A stretch of DNA of 64,000 nt from Allobosea sp. BK604 (GCF_004341515.1 NZ_SLZF01000006.1:310001-374000); one strand, 5' to 3'; numbered from the stretch's first letter, positions 41,621 to 53,669 are shown. Notes: generated by a model from the sequence alone, not told the origin. A program made the numbers and translations.

Positions 41621-42657
41621 GCGCCGAAGCGATATTCGCTGACCTGGCGATAGACCTCGCCCGGACGCAGCACGGTCGAGGGGAAATGCGGCAGGTTGGG
41701 CGAATCCGGCACATGCTGCGGCTCGAGCGCGATGCCGGCATTGGCGCCGTAGGGCTGACCATCGAGGCCGGGCACCGGCGTGCTGATCCGGCTGCCGTCA
41801 TAGGCCTGCAGGGCGGGCTCCGTGGTCCAGACCTGCATGGCGAGGCCGTTGCGGAGCGAGCGCAGCGTCGCCGCGTGGGCGATCGCCAGCCCGGGCGCCG
41901 CGCTCGGCTCGCTGCGGTCACGGCGCAGGATGAAGTTGTTGTCGTACCAGAACAGCCCGCCATCGGGCTTGACGAAGCGGATCGGTCGCGGCTTGCGGAA
42001 ATCATAGGGCGTGCCGGAAACGCTGACGACCGAGCCGTCCGGGATCAGGTCGGCATCCACAGGCGTCATCAGGTTGGCGCGGATTTCGAACTCGTGATCG
42101 AGGATGTCGGCGCCGTCGTCGAGCTTGAAATAGGAGTGATGGGCGAGATTGACGATCGTCGGCGCATCCGTGGTCGCGCCGAGCTCGACCCGCAGGGTCA
42201 GGCCGACCAGGCTGTAGCGGCAGAAGACGTTGACCGTGCCCGGCAGGCCGGCATCGCCATCGGGCGAAACCAGTGCCAGCGTCACGCTCGCCTCGTCATG
42301 ATGGATGAAGGTCCAGGGCCGCTTGCCGAAGCCGTTGGCGCCGCTGTGCAAGGTGTGCTTGCCGTCCTGGTTGAGCGGCATCTGATAGGTCTTGCCGTCG
42401 AGCGTGAAGCGACCGCCGGCGATGCGGTTGGCGAAGCGACCCGCGATCGTGCCGGCATGGGGCGAATGGGCGGGATAATCCTCCAGCCGTGGGAAGCCGA
42501 GCACGACGCGCTGCCGGCCGCCAGCATGCGGCACGACGAGATCGCGCACCACGGCGCCCCATTCGATGATGCGCGCCTCGGCCCCGGCGGCCGAGCGCAG
42601 CACGACCTCGTGGACGGGCGTTCCATCGGCCAGCGTGCCGAAAATGGTCTTGGTCAT
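41617..42657 (-). CDS. galM: Aldose 1-epimerase (galactose mutarotase)
   Basis: The 346-aa enzyme interconverts sugar anomers. It shows HSPHAGTIAGRFANRIAGG, HTLHSGANGFGKRPW, the catalytic His region VNLAHHSYFKLDDG and the catalytic Glu in GIALEPQHVPDSPN. The start MTKTIFGTLADG has GGGGCG nearby; the frame extends 27 codons upstream without support. The coupled downstream kinase suggests it prepares the sugar anomer for phosphorylation. Confidence 0.93.
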   Translation of the reverse strand: MTKTIFGTLADGTPVHEVVLRSAAGAEARIIEWGAVVRDLVVPHAGGRQRVVLGFPRLEDYPAHSPHAGTIAGRFANRIAGGRFTLDGKTYQMPLNQDGKHTLHSGANGFGKRPWTFIHHDEASVTLALVSPDGDAGLPGTVNVFCRYSLVGLTLRVELGATTDAPTIVNLAHHSYFKLDDGADILDHEFEIRANLMTPVDADLIPDGSVVSVSGTPYDFRKPRPIRFVKPDGGLFWYDNNFILRRDRSEPSAAPGLAIAHAATLRSLRNGLAMQVWTTEPALQAYDGSRISTPVPGLDGQPYGANAGIALEPQHVPDSPNLPHFPSTVLRPGEVYRQVSEYRFGA

Positions 42658-42782
42658 ATCGCCCCGCTCACCTGATCGTGCCGGCCCTGTCCGCAGACAG
42701 GCGGCGCACCGGCCGCCTGTCTGTTGAGTCTCCGGCAAACTATTTCACGGCCTTTCGCGAACAGGAAGAGCGGGCGACCGCC

Positions 42783-43226
42783 TCACCACGCGCCGGTGTT
42801 CTGCATGCTGGCCCAGGGCTCGGCCGCCGGCTTGGGATCGCCCTTCTGCAGGATCTCGATCGAGATGTTGTCGGGCGAGCGGACGAAGGCCATGTTGCCG
42901 TCTCGCGGCGGGCGGTTGATGGTGACGCCGGCCTTCATCAGCTTGTCGCAGGTCGCGTAGATGTCGTCGACCTCATAGGCGAGATGGCCGAAATTGCGCC
43001 CACCGGTATAGGCCTCCGGATCCCAGTTATAGGTGAGCTCGAGTGTCGGGCGGCCGCGCGCACCCTTGGCCTCGGTGGCATCATCGGGGGCGGCGAGGAA
43101 GACGAGGGTGTAGCGGCCCTTCTCGTTCTCGATGCGGCGGGTTTCGACGAGCCCGAATTTGTTGACGTAGAAATCGAGCGCCTGGTCGAGGTCGGTGACG
43201 CGCACCATGGTGTGGAGATAACGCAT
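42783..43226 (-). CDS. gloA: Lactoylglutathione lyase (glyoxalase I), VOC family
   Basis: The 147-aa protein converts the methylglyoxal-glutathione adduct to lactoylglutathione. The metal ligands of glyoxalase I are visible: His in MRYLHTMVRV, Glu in LELTYNWD, His in NFGHLAYEVDDIYA and Glu in ISIEILQKG. GAGGAG lies eight bases before the ATG at 43226. The ORF could start 17 codons earlier but without family similarity. Confidence 0.93.
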   Translation of the reverse strand: MRYLHTMVRVTDLDQALDFYVNKFGLVETRRIENEKGRYTLVFLAAPDDATEAKGARGRPTLELTYNWDPEAYTGGRNFGHLAYEVDDIYATCDKLMKAGVTINRPPRDGNMAFVRSPDNISIEILQKGDPKPAAEPWASMQNTGAW

Positions 43227-43387
43227 GTTCGGGCTCCTCAGGTTGATCTCGCCGCAAAATCGGGCGAGAGGCTTCATGTTCCAGAGACGGATGACAGCTA
43301 TCCAACCGCCGACCCGGGCATGATCTCGCCCGAGTACGGGTATCCAGTTTTGGGCCTCCCGCTCCAGAGGCCATAACGAGACAGGCC

Positions 43388-44830
43388 ATGACGAAAACGC
43401 AAGACACGGGGCCGGCTCGCCTCGATGCCGCGGAGATATCCGGCATCAAGCAGCGCGCCGCCACGCTCTCGGTGATCGCGACGCTGCTGCTCACAGCCGC
43501 CAAGGCGGTCGCGGCGGTGATGTCGGGCTCGCTCGCGCTGCTCACCGACGCCTTGCAGGGGCTGATCGATATCGGCTCGACCATGTTCACCTGGTTCGCC
43601 GTGCGCGCCGCCGACAAGCCGGCCGATGACGAGCATCATTACGGCCATGGCAAGCTCGAGGCGCTGGCAGCGCTGGTCGAGACTGCGATCCTGTTCACGC
43701 TCGCCGGCGCGATCCTCTGGGAGGCGGTCAGCCGGCTGTGGAGCGGCTCCCTCTCCCAGGTCGCGGTGACGCCGGTCGTGATCGGCGTGATCCTGTTCTC
43801 GATGGTGGTCGATGCCGCTCGCTGGTGGTCGCTGCACAAGGTCGCCAAGCGCACCGGCAGCGAGGCGATGGCGGCGGAAGCGACGCATTTCTCGGCCGAT
43901 TTCGTCGGCTCGACCCTGGTGCTCGCCGGCCTGATCGGCGCCTGGGCGGGCTTCGAGCGGGCCGACACGATCGCCGCCTTCGCTATCGCCGCCTATATGG
44001 CCTATTGCGCCTTCAAGCTCGGGCGCCGCACGCTCGACACGCTGCTCGACGCCGCTCCGCGCGGGCTGAGCGAGCGGCTGCGCGAGATCGCCGCGGCCGT
44101 GCCGGGCGTCGTCGCGGTCGATTGGCTGAAAGTCCGCCCGGCCGGCGGACAGGTCCATGGCGAGATCGGCATCCGGGTCTCGCGCACCTTGCCGCTCGAG
44201 CGCGTCGCCGCGATCAAGGAGACCTTGATCGACGCCATGCGCCAGGCCGAGCCGGGCGCCACGATCACCGTCGCCGCCAACCCGATCCAGGTCGATGACG
44301 AGACGGCGCTGGAACGCGTGCTGCTGATCGCGCTCAAGCTCCGGATCCCGGTCCACCATGTCACCGTCCACACAATCGGCGGTCGGCTCTCGGTCAGCCT
44401 CGACATGGAGGTCGATGCGCGGCTGCCGCTCGGCGAGGCGCATGAGATCGCGACGCGGCTGGAAGCGGCGATCCGGGCGGAATTCGGCGGCGAGACCGAG
44501 GTCGAGACCCATATCGAGCCGATGGAAAGCGGCACGCCCGCCGGCCATAACGCGCCCTGGGAGACGGTGGAGGATATCGGCAAGGCGATCGCCAGCGAGG
44601 CGGCGAGGCTGGGCGGTCTGATCCATGACGTGCATAGCGTGCGCGTGCGCCAGACCGTGAACGGGCTGGTCGTGAACTACCATTGCCGCGTCGACCCGGC
44701 GCTCAACGTCGCCTCGGTCCATGATGCGGTCGACGCGATCGAGCGCGCCGTCCGTGCGGCGCGGCCGCAGGTCTGCCGGCTGGTCAGCCATGCCGAGCCG
44801 GCCCATGCCGACGAAATCGCGGAATCATAG
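43388..44830 (+). CDS. Cation diffusion facilitator family metal exporter
   Basis: The 480-aa protein has six membrane helices with the CDF hallmarks SGSLALLTDALQGLIDIGS (TM2) and THFSADFVGSTLVL (TM5, His167 and Asp171), plus HHYGHGKLEALAA between TM2 and TM3. TM2 has Gln57 where metal-transporting CDFs normally carry His or Asp, while Asp61 is kept. After the usual cytoplasmic dimerisation domain there is a second, similar domain (from about residue 300), making the protein longer than FieF-type members. Exported metal unknown. Confidence 0.9.
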   Translation: MTKTQDTGPARLDAAEISGIKQRAATLSVIATLLLTAAKAVAAVMSGSLALLTDALQGLIDIGSTMFTWFAVRAADKPADDEHHYGHGKLEALAALVETAILFTLAGAILWEAVSRLWSGSLSQVAVTPVVIGVILFSMVVDAARWWSLHKVAKRTGSEAMAAEATHFSADFVGSTLVLAGLIGAWAGFERADTIAAFAIAAYMAYCAFKLGRRTLDTLLDAAPRGLSERLREIAAAVPGVVAVDWLKVRPAGGQVHGEIGIRVSRTLPLERVAAIKETLIDAMRQAEPGATITVAANPIQVDDETALERVLLIALKLRIPVHHVTVHTIGGRLSVSLDMEVDARLPLGEAHEIATRLEAAIRAEFGGETEVETHIEPMESGTPAGHNAPWETVEDIGKAIASEAARLGGLIHDVHSVRVRQTVNGLVVNYHCRVDPALNVASVHDAVDAIERAVRAARPQVCRLVSHAEPAHADEIAES

Positions 44831-44860
44831 CAGGCCGACGAAGTCGCGGAATCGTAACAA
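44807..44860 (+). repeat. 27-bp tandem duplication spanning the CDF stop codon
   Basis: Units 44807-44833 and 44834-44860 differ at four positions. The first contains the last codons and the TAG stop of the CDF gene; the second repeats them in the same frame with its own stop. Reading through the first stop would add a second copy of the ADEVAES-like end. Confidence 0.85.
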
Positions 44861-44997
44861 TCAGCGACAGCCTCCTGGGCATACCCATTCTTGTCGATGG
44901 CCATTCACGGCCGGTGCGCGACGCCTCCACATTGCGCTGAGAGCTTGCGCCGCCGCCGGCTTCGCTCGGAAAGCCGCGCTTGAACAAGGACCTAGCC

Positions 44998-45261
44998 ATG
45001 AAGATTCTTCTTTCGGCGACCGCTGTCGCCTTCGCCCTACTCGCCGCCCAGGCCGCTTCGGCGCAGAGCGCCGACGACACCAAGTGGATCGGCCAGTGCA
45101 TGGTCGACAATGCCGGCGGCGCCGCGGATGCCGTGGTCCGCAAGTACTGCACCTGCATGAACAACAAGATGGACAATAACGAGACCCGCACCATTACCCA
45201 GTGGGAAAAGGCCAACCCGCAGGCGCGCGCCGCGTGCGACAAGGAAGCCGGCTGGCGTTGA
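44998..45261 (+). CDS. Small secreted four-cysteine protein, unknown function
   Basis: The 87-aa precursor has a clear signal peptide (MKILLSATAVAFALLAAQAASA), leaving a mature part of about 65 residues with four Cys (GQCMVDN, YCTCMNN, ACDKEAGW), probably forming two disulfides or a metal site. AAGGA lies seven bases before the ATG. I do not recognise a named family. It stands alone between the CDF and pepN genes. Confidence 0.75.
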   Translation: MKILLSATAVAFALLAAQAASAQSADDTKWIGQCMVDNAGGAADAVVRKYCTCMNNKMDNNETRTITQWEKANPQARAACDKEAGWR

Positions 45262-45368
45262 GCCGACAAGGCCGGCTCCGCGAGAGCCGGTACGGCGCGC
45301 ATGGGTTTTCAGTGGCGGCACTATCGGGCTACAGACGAAGCTCAATAGTAACTCCGCCAGGGTTTTCC

Positions 45369-48014
45369 ATGCGCGCCGAAGACGCTCCCCTGATCCGCCT
45401 CGAGGATTACCGTCCCTCCGACTGGCTGATCGACACGGTCGATCTCGATATCGCGCTCGACCCGCGCGAGACGCGTGTGCGCAGCCTGCTCGGGCTGCGG
45501 CCCAATCCCGCCGGCCAGGCCGGCGCCCCGCTCGTGCTCGACGGCGACGAGCTCGCCTTCGTGGCCCTGAAGCTCGACGGCGCCCCGCTCGGCGAAGAGG
45601 CCTACTCGGTCTCGCCGCAAGGCCTGACCATCCATGCGCCGCCGCAGCGCGCCTTCACGCTCACGGTCGAGACCCAGGTCAACCCGTCGGCCAATACCAA
45701 GCTGATGGGGCTCTACCGCTCCTCCAACGCCTATTGCACGCAATGCGAGGCCGAAGGCTTCCGGCGCATCACCTATTTCCTCGACCGGCCGGACGTGATG
45801 TCGGTCTATACTGTCCGCCTGGAGGCGAAGAAGGCGGAAGCGCCGGTGCTGCTCTCCAATGGCAACCGGGTCGCGACCGGCGATGTCCTCGGCGGCGACC
45901 GCCATTTCGCCGTCTGGCACGACCCGCATCCCAAGCCCGCCTATCTCTTCGCGCTGGTCGGCGGCGCGCTCGACCATGTCCGCGAGGATTACGTCACCGC
46001 CGAGGGCCACAAGGTCGAGCTCGCCGTCTATGTCGAGCCGGGCAAGGCGGGCCGTGCCGGCTGGGCGCTCGACTCGCTGGTGCGCTGCATGCGCTGGGAC
46101 GAGCGCGTCTTCGGCCGCAATTACGATCTCGACGTGTTCAACGTCGTCGCCGTGTCGGATTTCAACATGGGCGCGATGGAGAACAAGGGTCTCAACATCT
46201 TCAACGACAAATATGTGCTGGCCGATCCGCAGACCGCCACGGACGGCGACTACGCCTCGATCGAGGCGATCATCGCGCATGAGTATTTCCACAACTGGAC
46301 CGGCAACCGGATCACCTGCCGCGACTGGTTCCAGCTCTGCCTGAAGGAGGGCCTCACCGTCTTCCGCGACCAGGAATTCTCCTCCGACGAGCGCTCGCGC
46401 CCGGTCAAGCGCATCGCCGATGTGCGCACGCTGAGGGCGACGCAGTTCACCGAGGATGCGGGCCCCCTCGCCCACCCGGTCAGGCCGCGCGCCTACAAGG
46501 AAATCAACAACTTCTACACGCCGACGGTCTATGAGAAGGGCGCGGAGGTAATCCGCATGCTCAAGGTGCTGATCGGCGAGGACGCCTTCGAGCGCGGCAT
46601 GGAGCTCTATTTCGAGCGCTGCGACGGCACGGCGGCGACGATCGAGGAATTCCTGGCCTGCTTCGCCGAGAGCTCCGGCCAGGACCTCGGCCATTTCGCC
46701 CGCTGGTACGAGCAGGCCGGCACGCCGACCATCACGGCCTCGGGCCGCTACGATGCGGCGGCGCGGAGCTATACGCTCGATCTCGCCCAGAGCACGCCGC
46801 CGACACCGGGCCAGCCCGAGAAGCAGCCGGTCGTGCTGCCGGTCGCGCTCGGGCTCGTCGGCAAGGGCGGCGACCTGCCGCTGAACAGCGGCTCGAACGC
46901 CTATGCCGGCCACGGCGTCGTGGTGCTCGACCAACCTTCGCTCTCGATCACCTTCAACGACGTCGCCGAGCCGCCGATCCCCTCGCTGCTGCGCGGTTTC
47001 TCGGCGCCGGCGCGGCTGGAGCTCGATCTCGGCGATGCCGACCTGCTCAGGCTGTTCTCGGCCGACAGCGATTCCTTCAATCGCTGGCAGGCGCTGCAAA
47101 GCGTGGCGACGCGGGCGCTGGTCGAGACCGGACGCGGCGCCACCGACCGGGTCGCGCTCGCGGCCAAGGCGCGCGAGCTGGCAGCCGTGCTCGACCTCTT
47201 CCTGCGCGAGCAGGCGGCGGCCGACCCGGCCTTCGCCGCACAGGTCCTGCGCCTGCCGGCCCCGGCCGATATCGCCCGTGAGATCGGCCGGGATGTCGAT
47301 CCCGAGAAGATCCATGCGGCGCATCGCTGCCTTTCGGCCGAGATCGGCCGTGTGCTCACCTCGCGGCTGACGAGCCTGCGCGAGGCACTGGCCGATTCGG
47401 GCCGCTATTCGCCCGATGCCGCCGCCGCGGGCCGGCGCGCGCTGCGCAACGAGTCGCTCGGTCTCATCGCCATCGGCGATCCCGATCCAGGCATGCGGCT
47501 CGCCCAGTTGCAGTTCGCCACGGCCGACAACCTGACCGATCGGCTGGCGGCGCTCGCCGCGATGACGCTGATCCCGGGCCCGGCGCGCGAGGAGCTGATC
47601 GCGCATTTCGCCGAACGCTATGCCAACGAGCCGCTGGTGCTCGACAAATGGCTGATGGCGCAGGCGCTGATCGCCGAGCCGGGCACGCTCGACCGGGTGA
47701 AGGAACTGATGCGCCACCCCGCCTTCTCGCTCGGCAATCCCAACCGGGTGCGGGCGCTGATCGGCGGCTTCGCGGCCAACCTGACGCAGTTCAACCGGGC
47801 CGACGGCGCCGGCTACAATTTCGTCGCCGATATCGTGATCGCGCTCGACCGGACCAATCCGCAGGTCGCCTCGCGCCTGCTCGGCTCGTTCCGGACCTGG
47901 CGGATGCTGGAGCCCTCGCGCCGGGCACTGGCGCAGAGCGCGCTCGCCATGGTCTCGAACACGCCCAACCTCTCGCGCGATGTCGCCGATATCGCCGAGC
48001 GCGCGCTGGCCTGA
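45369..48014 (+). CDS. pepN: Aminopeptidase N
   Basis: The 881-aa M1 metallopeptidase removes N-terminal residues in the cytoplasm. The substrate-anchoring GAMEN motif occurs as NMGAMENKGLNIFN. The zinc site is HEYFHNWTGN, with His304, Glu305 and His308, and Glu327 nineteen residues after His308. TYFLDRPDVMSVYTVRLEA and the C-terminal ARDFLRTW-like helical domain fit the E. coli PepN type and length. The longer upstream frame overlaps the previous gene; MRAEDAPLIRLEDYRPSDW is the family start. Confidence 0.96.
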   Translation: MRAEDAPLIRLEDYRPSDWLIDTVDLDIALDPRETRVRSLLGLRPNPAGQAGAPLVLDGDELAFVALKLDGAPLGEEAYSVSPQGLTIHAPPQRAFTLTVETQVNPSANTKLMGLYRSSNAYCTQCEAEGFRRITYFLDRPDVMSVYTVRLEAKKAEAPVLLSNGNRVATGDVLGGDRHFAVWHDPHPKPAYLFALVGGALDHVREDYVTAEGHKVELAVYVEPGKAGRAGWALDSLVRCMRWDERVFGRNYDLDVFNVVAVSDFNMGAMENKGLNIFNDKYVLADPQTATDGDYASIEAIIAHEYFHNWTGNRITCRDWFQLCLKEGLTVFRDQEFSSDERSRPVKRIADVRTLRATQFTEDAGPLAHPVRPRAYKEINNFYTPTVYEKGAEVIRMLKVLIGEDAFERGMELYFERCDGTAATIEEFLACFAESSGQDLGHFARWYEQAGTPTITASGRYDAAARSYTLDLAQSTPPTPGQPEKQPVVLPVALGLVGKGGDLPLNSGSNAYAGHGVVVLDQPSLSITFNDVAEPPIPSLLRGFSAPARLELDLGDADLLRLFSADSDSFNRWQALQSVATRALVETGRGATDRVALAAKARELAAVLDLFLREQAAADPAFAAQVLRLPAPADIAREIGRDVDPEKIHAAHRCLSAEIGRVLTSRLTSLREALADSGRYSPDAAAAGRRALRNESLGLIAIGDPDPGMRLAQLQFATADNLTDRLAALAAMTLIPGPAREELIAHFAERYANEPLVLDKWLMAQALIAEPGTLDRVKELMRHPAFSLGNPNRVRALIGGFAANLTQFNRADGAGYNFVADIVIALDRTNPQVASRLLGSFRTWRMLEPSRRALAQSALAMVSNTPNLSRDVADIAERALA

Positions 48015-48032
48015 GCAAGCACGGACGGCTCC

Positions 48033-48123
48033 ATCGTCGTTGCGAGCGAAGCGAAGCACTCCAGGGGGGCAGTGCTCCACGTCCCCCTGGATTGCTTCGT
48101 CGCTTCGCTCCTCACAATGACGA
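48033..48123. repeat. Palindromic repeat after pepN, CGTCATTGCGAG family
   Basis: The arms CGTCGTTGCGAG and CTCACAATGACG enclose CTCCAGGGGG/CCCCCTGGA-type arms. It is slightly diverged from the 3848 and 16626 copies and probably acts as the pepN terminator region. Confidence 0.8.
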
Positions 48124-48366
48124 TGGAGGCTCCCGATTGCGCCGCAATCGTAAACAACCGGGCCCCCTTCCCGATCTCGTTAACGAATTATTACCCGCAC
48201 AGGATTCATTGTCTTAATTCATGCAACCTGCAGGCGAATTCTGCGCTCTTGATTCAACTCAAGGCTAGACAAACCGATTCGCTCGGATTCAACTGGCTGT
48301 GATTCGAGGGGATGCGGCACGTCTCCCGATCTTACTGACGGTACTGATTTCCGAAGGGGGACGGGC
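48124..48366 (+). promoter_or_regulatory. Upstream region of the PAS kinase with a CtrA-like box
   Basis: This 243-bp stretch holds no gene and is more AT-rich than its surroundings. TTAA-N7-TTAC at 48180-48194 differs by one base from the CtrA box TTAA-N7-TTAA. Short direct repeats of GATTCAACT (48251 and 48285 area) also occur. GGGGG stands seven bases before the ATG of the kinase. CtrA control is a suggestion only. Confidence 0.3.
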
Positions 48367-50661
<2,295 letters not shown>

Positions 50662-50674
50662 GGCTTACCTTCCG

Positions 50675-50704
50675 CGTCATTGCGAGCGCAGCGAAGCAAT
50701 GACG
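50675..50704. repeat. Shortened CGTCATTGC repeat between convergent genes
   Basis: Only 30 bp remain: the arms CGTCATTGC and GCAATGACG joined through GAGCGCAGCGAA. It looks like an internally deleted version of the 87-91-bp elements. It lies between the stops of the PAS kinase and glnE and can act as a terminator hairpin for either strand. Confidence 0.75.
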
Positions 50705-50714
50705 GCTGGTTCCT

Positions 50715-53669
50715 TTAGCCCGCCTTGGCGCTGCTCAGCACGCGCTTGAAGATCGCGCGCACCGCGGCGCGGGTCTCGTCCAGCTCGGCCTGCAGGACCT
50801 TGGCATCCGGCCGGCCGACCGCCGTCGCGATGCGCCGCAGCACCCGCTCCGGCACGGTCTTCACATCGAAACCATCCTCGACCGTGAAGCGCTGCCAGAG
50901 CTGGACGTCGCCGATCAGGCGATGCGCCTCGCCGAGCGTCGCCGCATCGCCAGCCGAGAGCAGGCCGGCCGCACCCGCGGCAGCAAGGACCGAGCCGGTA
51001 TCGCGCCTGAGCAGTTGCGGCTCGTCGCCGGCATGGGCCAGGATCAGGAACTGCGCGAGGAAATCGAGATCGGTCAGCCCGCCGGCGGCGAGCTTCAGAT
51101 CCCAGGGATCGGCCTCGCCCTTCTCCTTGGCGATCAGCGCCCGCATCTCGGAGACGGCGGCCGCGACCTTGGCCGGATTGCGCTTGCGGGTCAGGATTGC
51201 GCGGATCGCCTCTTCGGCGCGCCGGGACAGGGCGGCATCGCCGACGATCGGGCGGGCGCGGGTCAGCGCCATCTCCTCCCAGATCTCGGCCTCGCCGGCA
51301 TGATAGGCCTCGAAACCGGCGAATTGCGTCGCGACCGGGCTCTTGTTGCCGGAGGGGCGCAGCCGCATGTCGATCTGGTAGAGCGTGCCGCGCCGCGTCG
51401 GCACGGTCAGCGCCGCGACCAGGCGCTGGGTGAAGCGCACATGCCAGGTCACGGGATCGAGCGGCTTGCGGCCATTGCTGGCCTCGGCTTCGGCCGGCCG
51501 GTCATAGAGCAGGATCAGGTCGAGATCGGAAGACGGCGTCAGCTCGCCGGCCCCGAGGCGGCCGAGCCCGAGCAGGGCGATCTCCGCGCCCTCGACGATC
51601 CCGTGATCGGCGGCGAAGGCCGCCTTGGTATCCGCGAAGGCGACGCGCAGGCAGGCCTCGGCCACGGCGCAATAGGCCTGCCCGGCCTGCTGGGCTGGAT
51701 AGACGCCCGAGAGCAGCCTGGCGCCGACGAGGAAATTCTCCTGCCGGGCGGCATCGCGCAAGCGGTCGAGCCCGTCCTCGACGCTCGGCGGCGGCGCGCC
51801 GACCGTGGCGCGGACGCGCCCGGCCACGGCCTCGGCATCGAGCGAGGCCGAGGTGAAGGCGGGATCGATGACCCCGTCGAGCACATGCGGATAGAGCGCC
51901 GCGACCTTGGCCAGGCGCGGCGCGCTGCCGAGGATCTCGGCGAAGAGCGTCAGCAGCGAGCCATGCGACCGCAGCAGCGTCAGCAGCTCGACCACGGCCG
52001 GCATGCGCACGAAGGCATTGTCGAGATGGGCGAGCGCGCCGTCTGGATCGGCGGTGCGGCCGAGCGCGACGAGCAGCGCCGGCGTCAGCTCGGTCAGGAC
52101 CTCGCGGGCGCGCTGGCTGGTGACGGCGGCACGGCGGCCGAAATGCCAGCCGCGCACCGTCTCGGCCGCCATCCTGGCATCGCGGAAGCCGAGCTTGGCG
52201 AGCGTCTCCAGCGTATCGGGATCGAGCTCCGTGCCGGTGAAGCTCAGCGTGCCGGCTTCGCTGGCGAGGCTCGGCCCTTCCTCGAAGAGCAAGCCATAAT
52301 GGCCTTCGACACGCCCCGCATGGAAGGTCAGCGCCTTGCCGAAGGCGGCAGCCGAGGGATAGCCGCAGAAGCGGGAGAAGGCTTCGAGATCGTCCTTCTG
52401 CGCCGGCAGGGTCTGCGTCTGCTCATCCGCCCGCATTTGCAGCCGATGCTCGATCGTGCGCAGGAAGCGGTAGGATTCGGCCAGCTCGTCGCGGGCCGTG
52501 TCGGTGATCCAGCCCTCATGGGTGAGTTCGGCCAGCATGTCGAGCGTGCGGGCACCGCGCAGGGCCGGCCGCCGACCGCCGAAGACGAGCTGCTGCGTCT
52601 GCACGAAGAACTCGATCTCGCGGATGCCGCCGCGCCCGAGCTTGACGTTGTGGCCGGCGACCGCGACCGTCTCATGGCCCTTCACGGTCTGGATCTGGCG
52701 CTTCATCGCGTGGATGTCGGCGATGGCGGCGAAGTCGAAATATTTGCGCCAGATGAAGGGCGCGAGATCGGCGATGAAGCGGTGGCCGAGCGCGATATCG
52801 CCCGCCACCGGCCGCGCCTTGATCATCGCGGCCCGTTCCCAGTTCTGGCCGACCGTCTCGTAATAGGAATAGGCCGAGGGCAGCGCGACCGCGACATGGG
52901 TCGAGGCGGGATCGGGCCGCAGGCGCAGATCGACGCGGAAGACATAGCCGTCCGGCGAGCGCTCCTGGATGATGCGGGCGATCTGCTGGGTGAGCTTGAC
53001 GAAGAAGCTCGAGGGCTCGGCGACGCCGGCCGCCTCGGCGGCTTCCGGATCGAAGAAGACGACGATGTCGATATCGGAGGAATAGTTCAGCTCGCCGGCG
53101 CCGTGCTTGCCGAGCGCCAGCACGACCAGGCCGGTGCCGGGGCCTGGATCGTTCGGGTTGGCGAGCGTGATCCGGCCGAGATCGGCGGCCTGGCGCAAAG
53201 CGTGGTCGGCGGCGAGACGCACGGCGATGTCGGCGGTCGCGGTGAGCGCGGCCGTGACGGCCTCGACATCCCAGACGCCGCCGATATCGGCGAGCGCGAT
53301 CAGGAGCGCCATCGCCTGGCGGAAGCGCCGCAGAACGCGCATCAGGTCAGGGGTCTCGCAACCCGGCCCGCCCTGCGCCGCGACCTCAGTGAGGAGCGCA
53401 TCCCGCCGCGCCTCCGGCGACGAGGTCAGCGCAGCGAGCAGGCCCGCCGGATCGAAGCGCATGATCTGCGTCAGGAAGGGCGAATGCGCCAGAATGCCGG
53501 CGACCAGCGCGGCCGAATTGGGATTGGCGGCGAAATGCGCGCTCAGCCTAGCGGCCGCTTCCTCATCATGCAGCCGCTCGATCAGCTCGCACGCAAGCAG
53601 GGTTTGCGCCCTCGCCCGGGCGGGCAGAACGGGCGCGGAAGAGAAAAGCTCGCATAGCTGCCCGTTCAT
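50715..53669 (-). CDS. glnE: Bifunctional glutamine-synthetase adenylyltransferase/deadenylase GlnE
   Basis: The 984-aa enzyme adds and removes AMP on glutamine synthetase according to nitrogen status signalled by PII. Two nucleotidyltransferase domains are visible: GKHGAGELNYSSDIDIVVFFD near residue 195 and LGRLGAGELTPSSDLDLILLYD near residue 715. RPNPAS-like RVDLRLRPDPAS and IDMRLRPSGNKSPVAT follow each, with GRGGIREIEFFVQ between. It follows the kinase of a two-component pair by 14 bases, a gene order shared with Rhizobium relatives. Confidence 0.96.
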   Translation of the reverse strand: MNGQLCELFSSAPVLPARARAQTLLACELIERLHDEEAAARLSAHFAANPNSAALVAGILAHSPFLTQIMRFDPAGLLAALTSSPEARRDALLTEVAAQGGPGCETPDLMRVLRRFRQAMALLIALADIGGVWDVEAVTAALTATADIAVRLAADHALRQAADLGRITLANPNDPGPGTGLVVLALGKHGAGELNYSSDIDIVVFFDPEAAEAAGVAEPSSFFVKLTQQIARIIQERSPDGYVFRVDLRLRPDPASTHVAVALPSAYSYYETVGQNWERAAMIKARPVAGDIALGHRFIADLAPFIWRKYFDFAAIADIHAMKRQIQTVKGHETVAVAGHNVKLGRGGIREIEFFVQTQQLVFGGRRPALRGARTLDMLAELTHEGWITDTARDELAESYRFLRTIEHRLQMRADEQTQTLPAQKDDLEAFSRFCGYPSAAAFGKALTFHAGRVEGHYGLLFEEGPSLASEAGTLSFTGTELDPDTLETLAKLGFRDARMAAETVRGWHFGRRAAVTSQRAREVLTELTPALLVALGRTADPDGALAHLDNAFVRMPAVVELLTLLRSHGSLLTLFAEILGSAPRLAKVAALYPHVLDGVIDPAFTSASLDAEAVAGRVRATVGAPPPSVEDGLDRLRDAARQENFLVGARLLSGVYPAQQAGQAYCAVAEACLRVAFADTKAAFAADHGIVEGAEIALLGLGRLGAGELTPSSDLDLILLYDRPAEAEASNGRKPLDPVTWHVRFTQRLVAALTVPTRRGTLYQIDMRLRPSGNKSPVATQFAGFEAYHAGEAEIWEEMALTRARPIVGDAALSRRAEEAIRAILTRKRNPAKVAAAVSEMRALIAKEKGEADPWDLKLAAGGLTDLDFLAQFLILAHAGDEPQLLRRDTGSVLAAAGAAGLLSAGDAATLGEAHRLIGDVQLWQRFTVEDGFDVKTVPERVLRRIATAVGRPDAKVLQAELDETRAAVRAIFKRVLSSAKAG

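Noticed and set aside
45342..48080. Minus-strand frame of 912 codons opposite pepN
   Set aside because: It is an antisense shadow; pepN has full M1 motifs and correct length.
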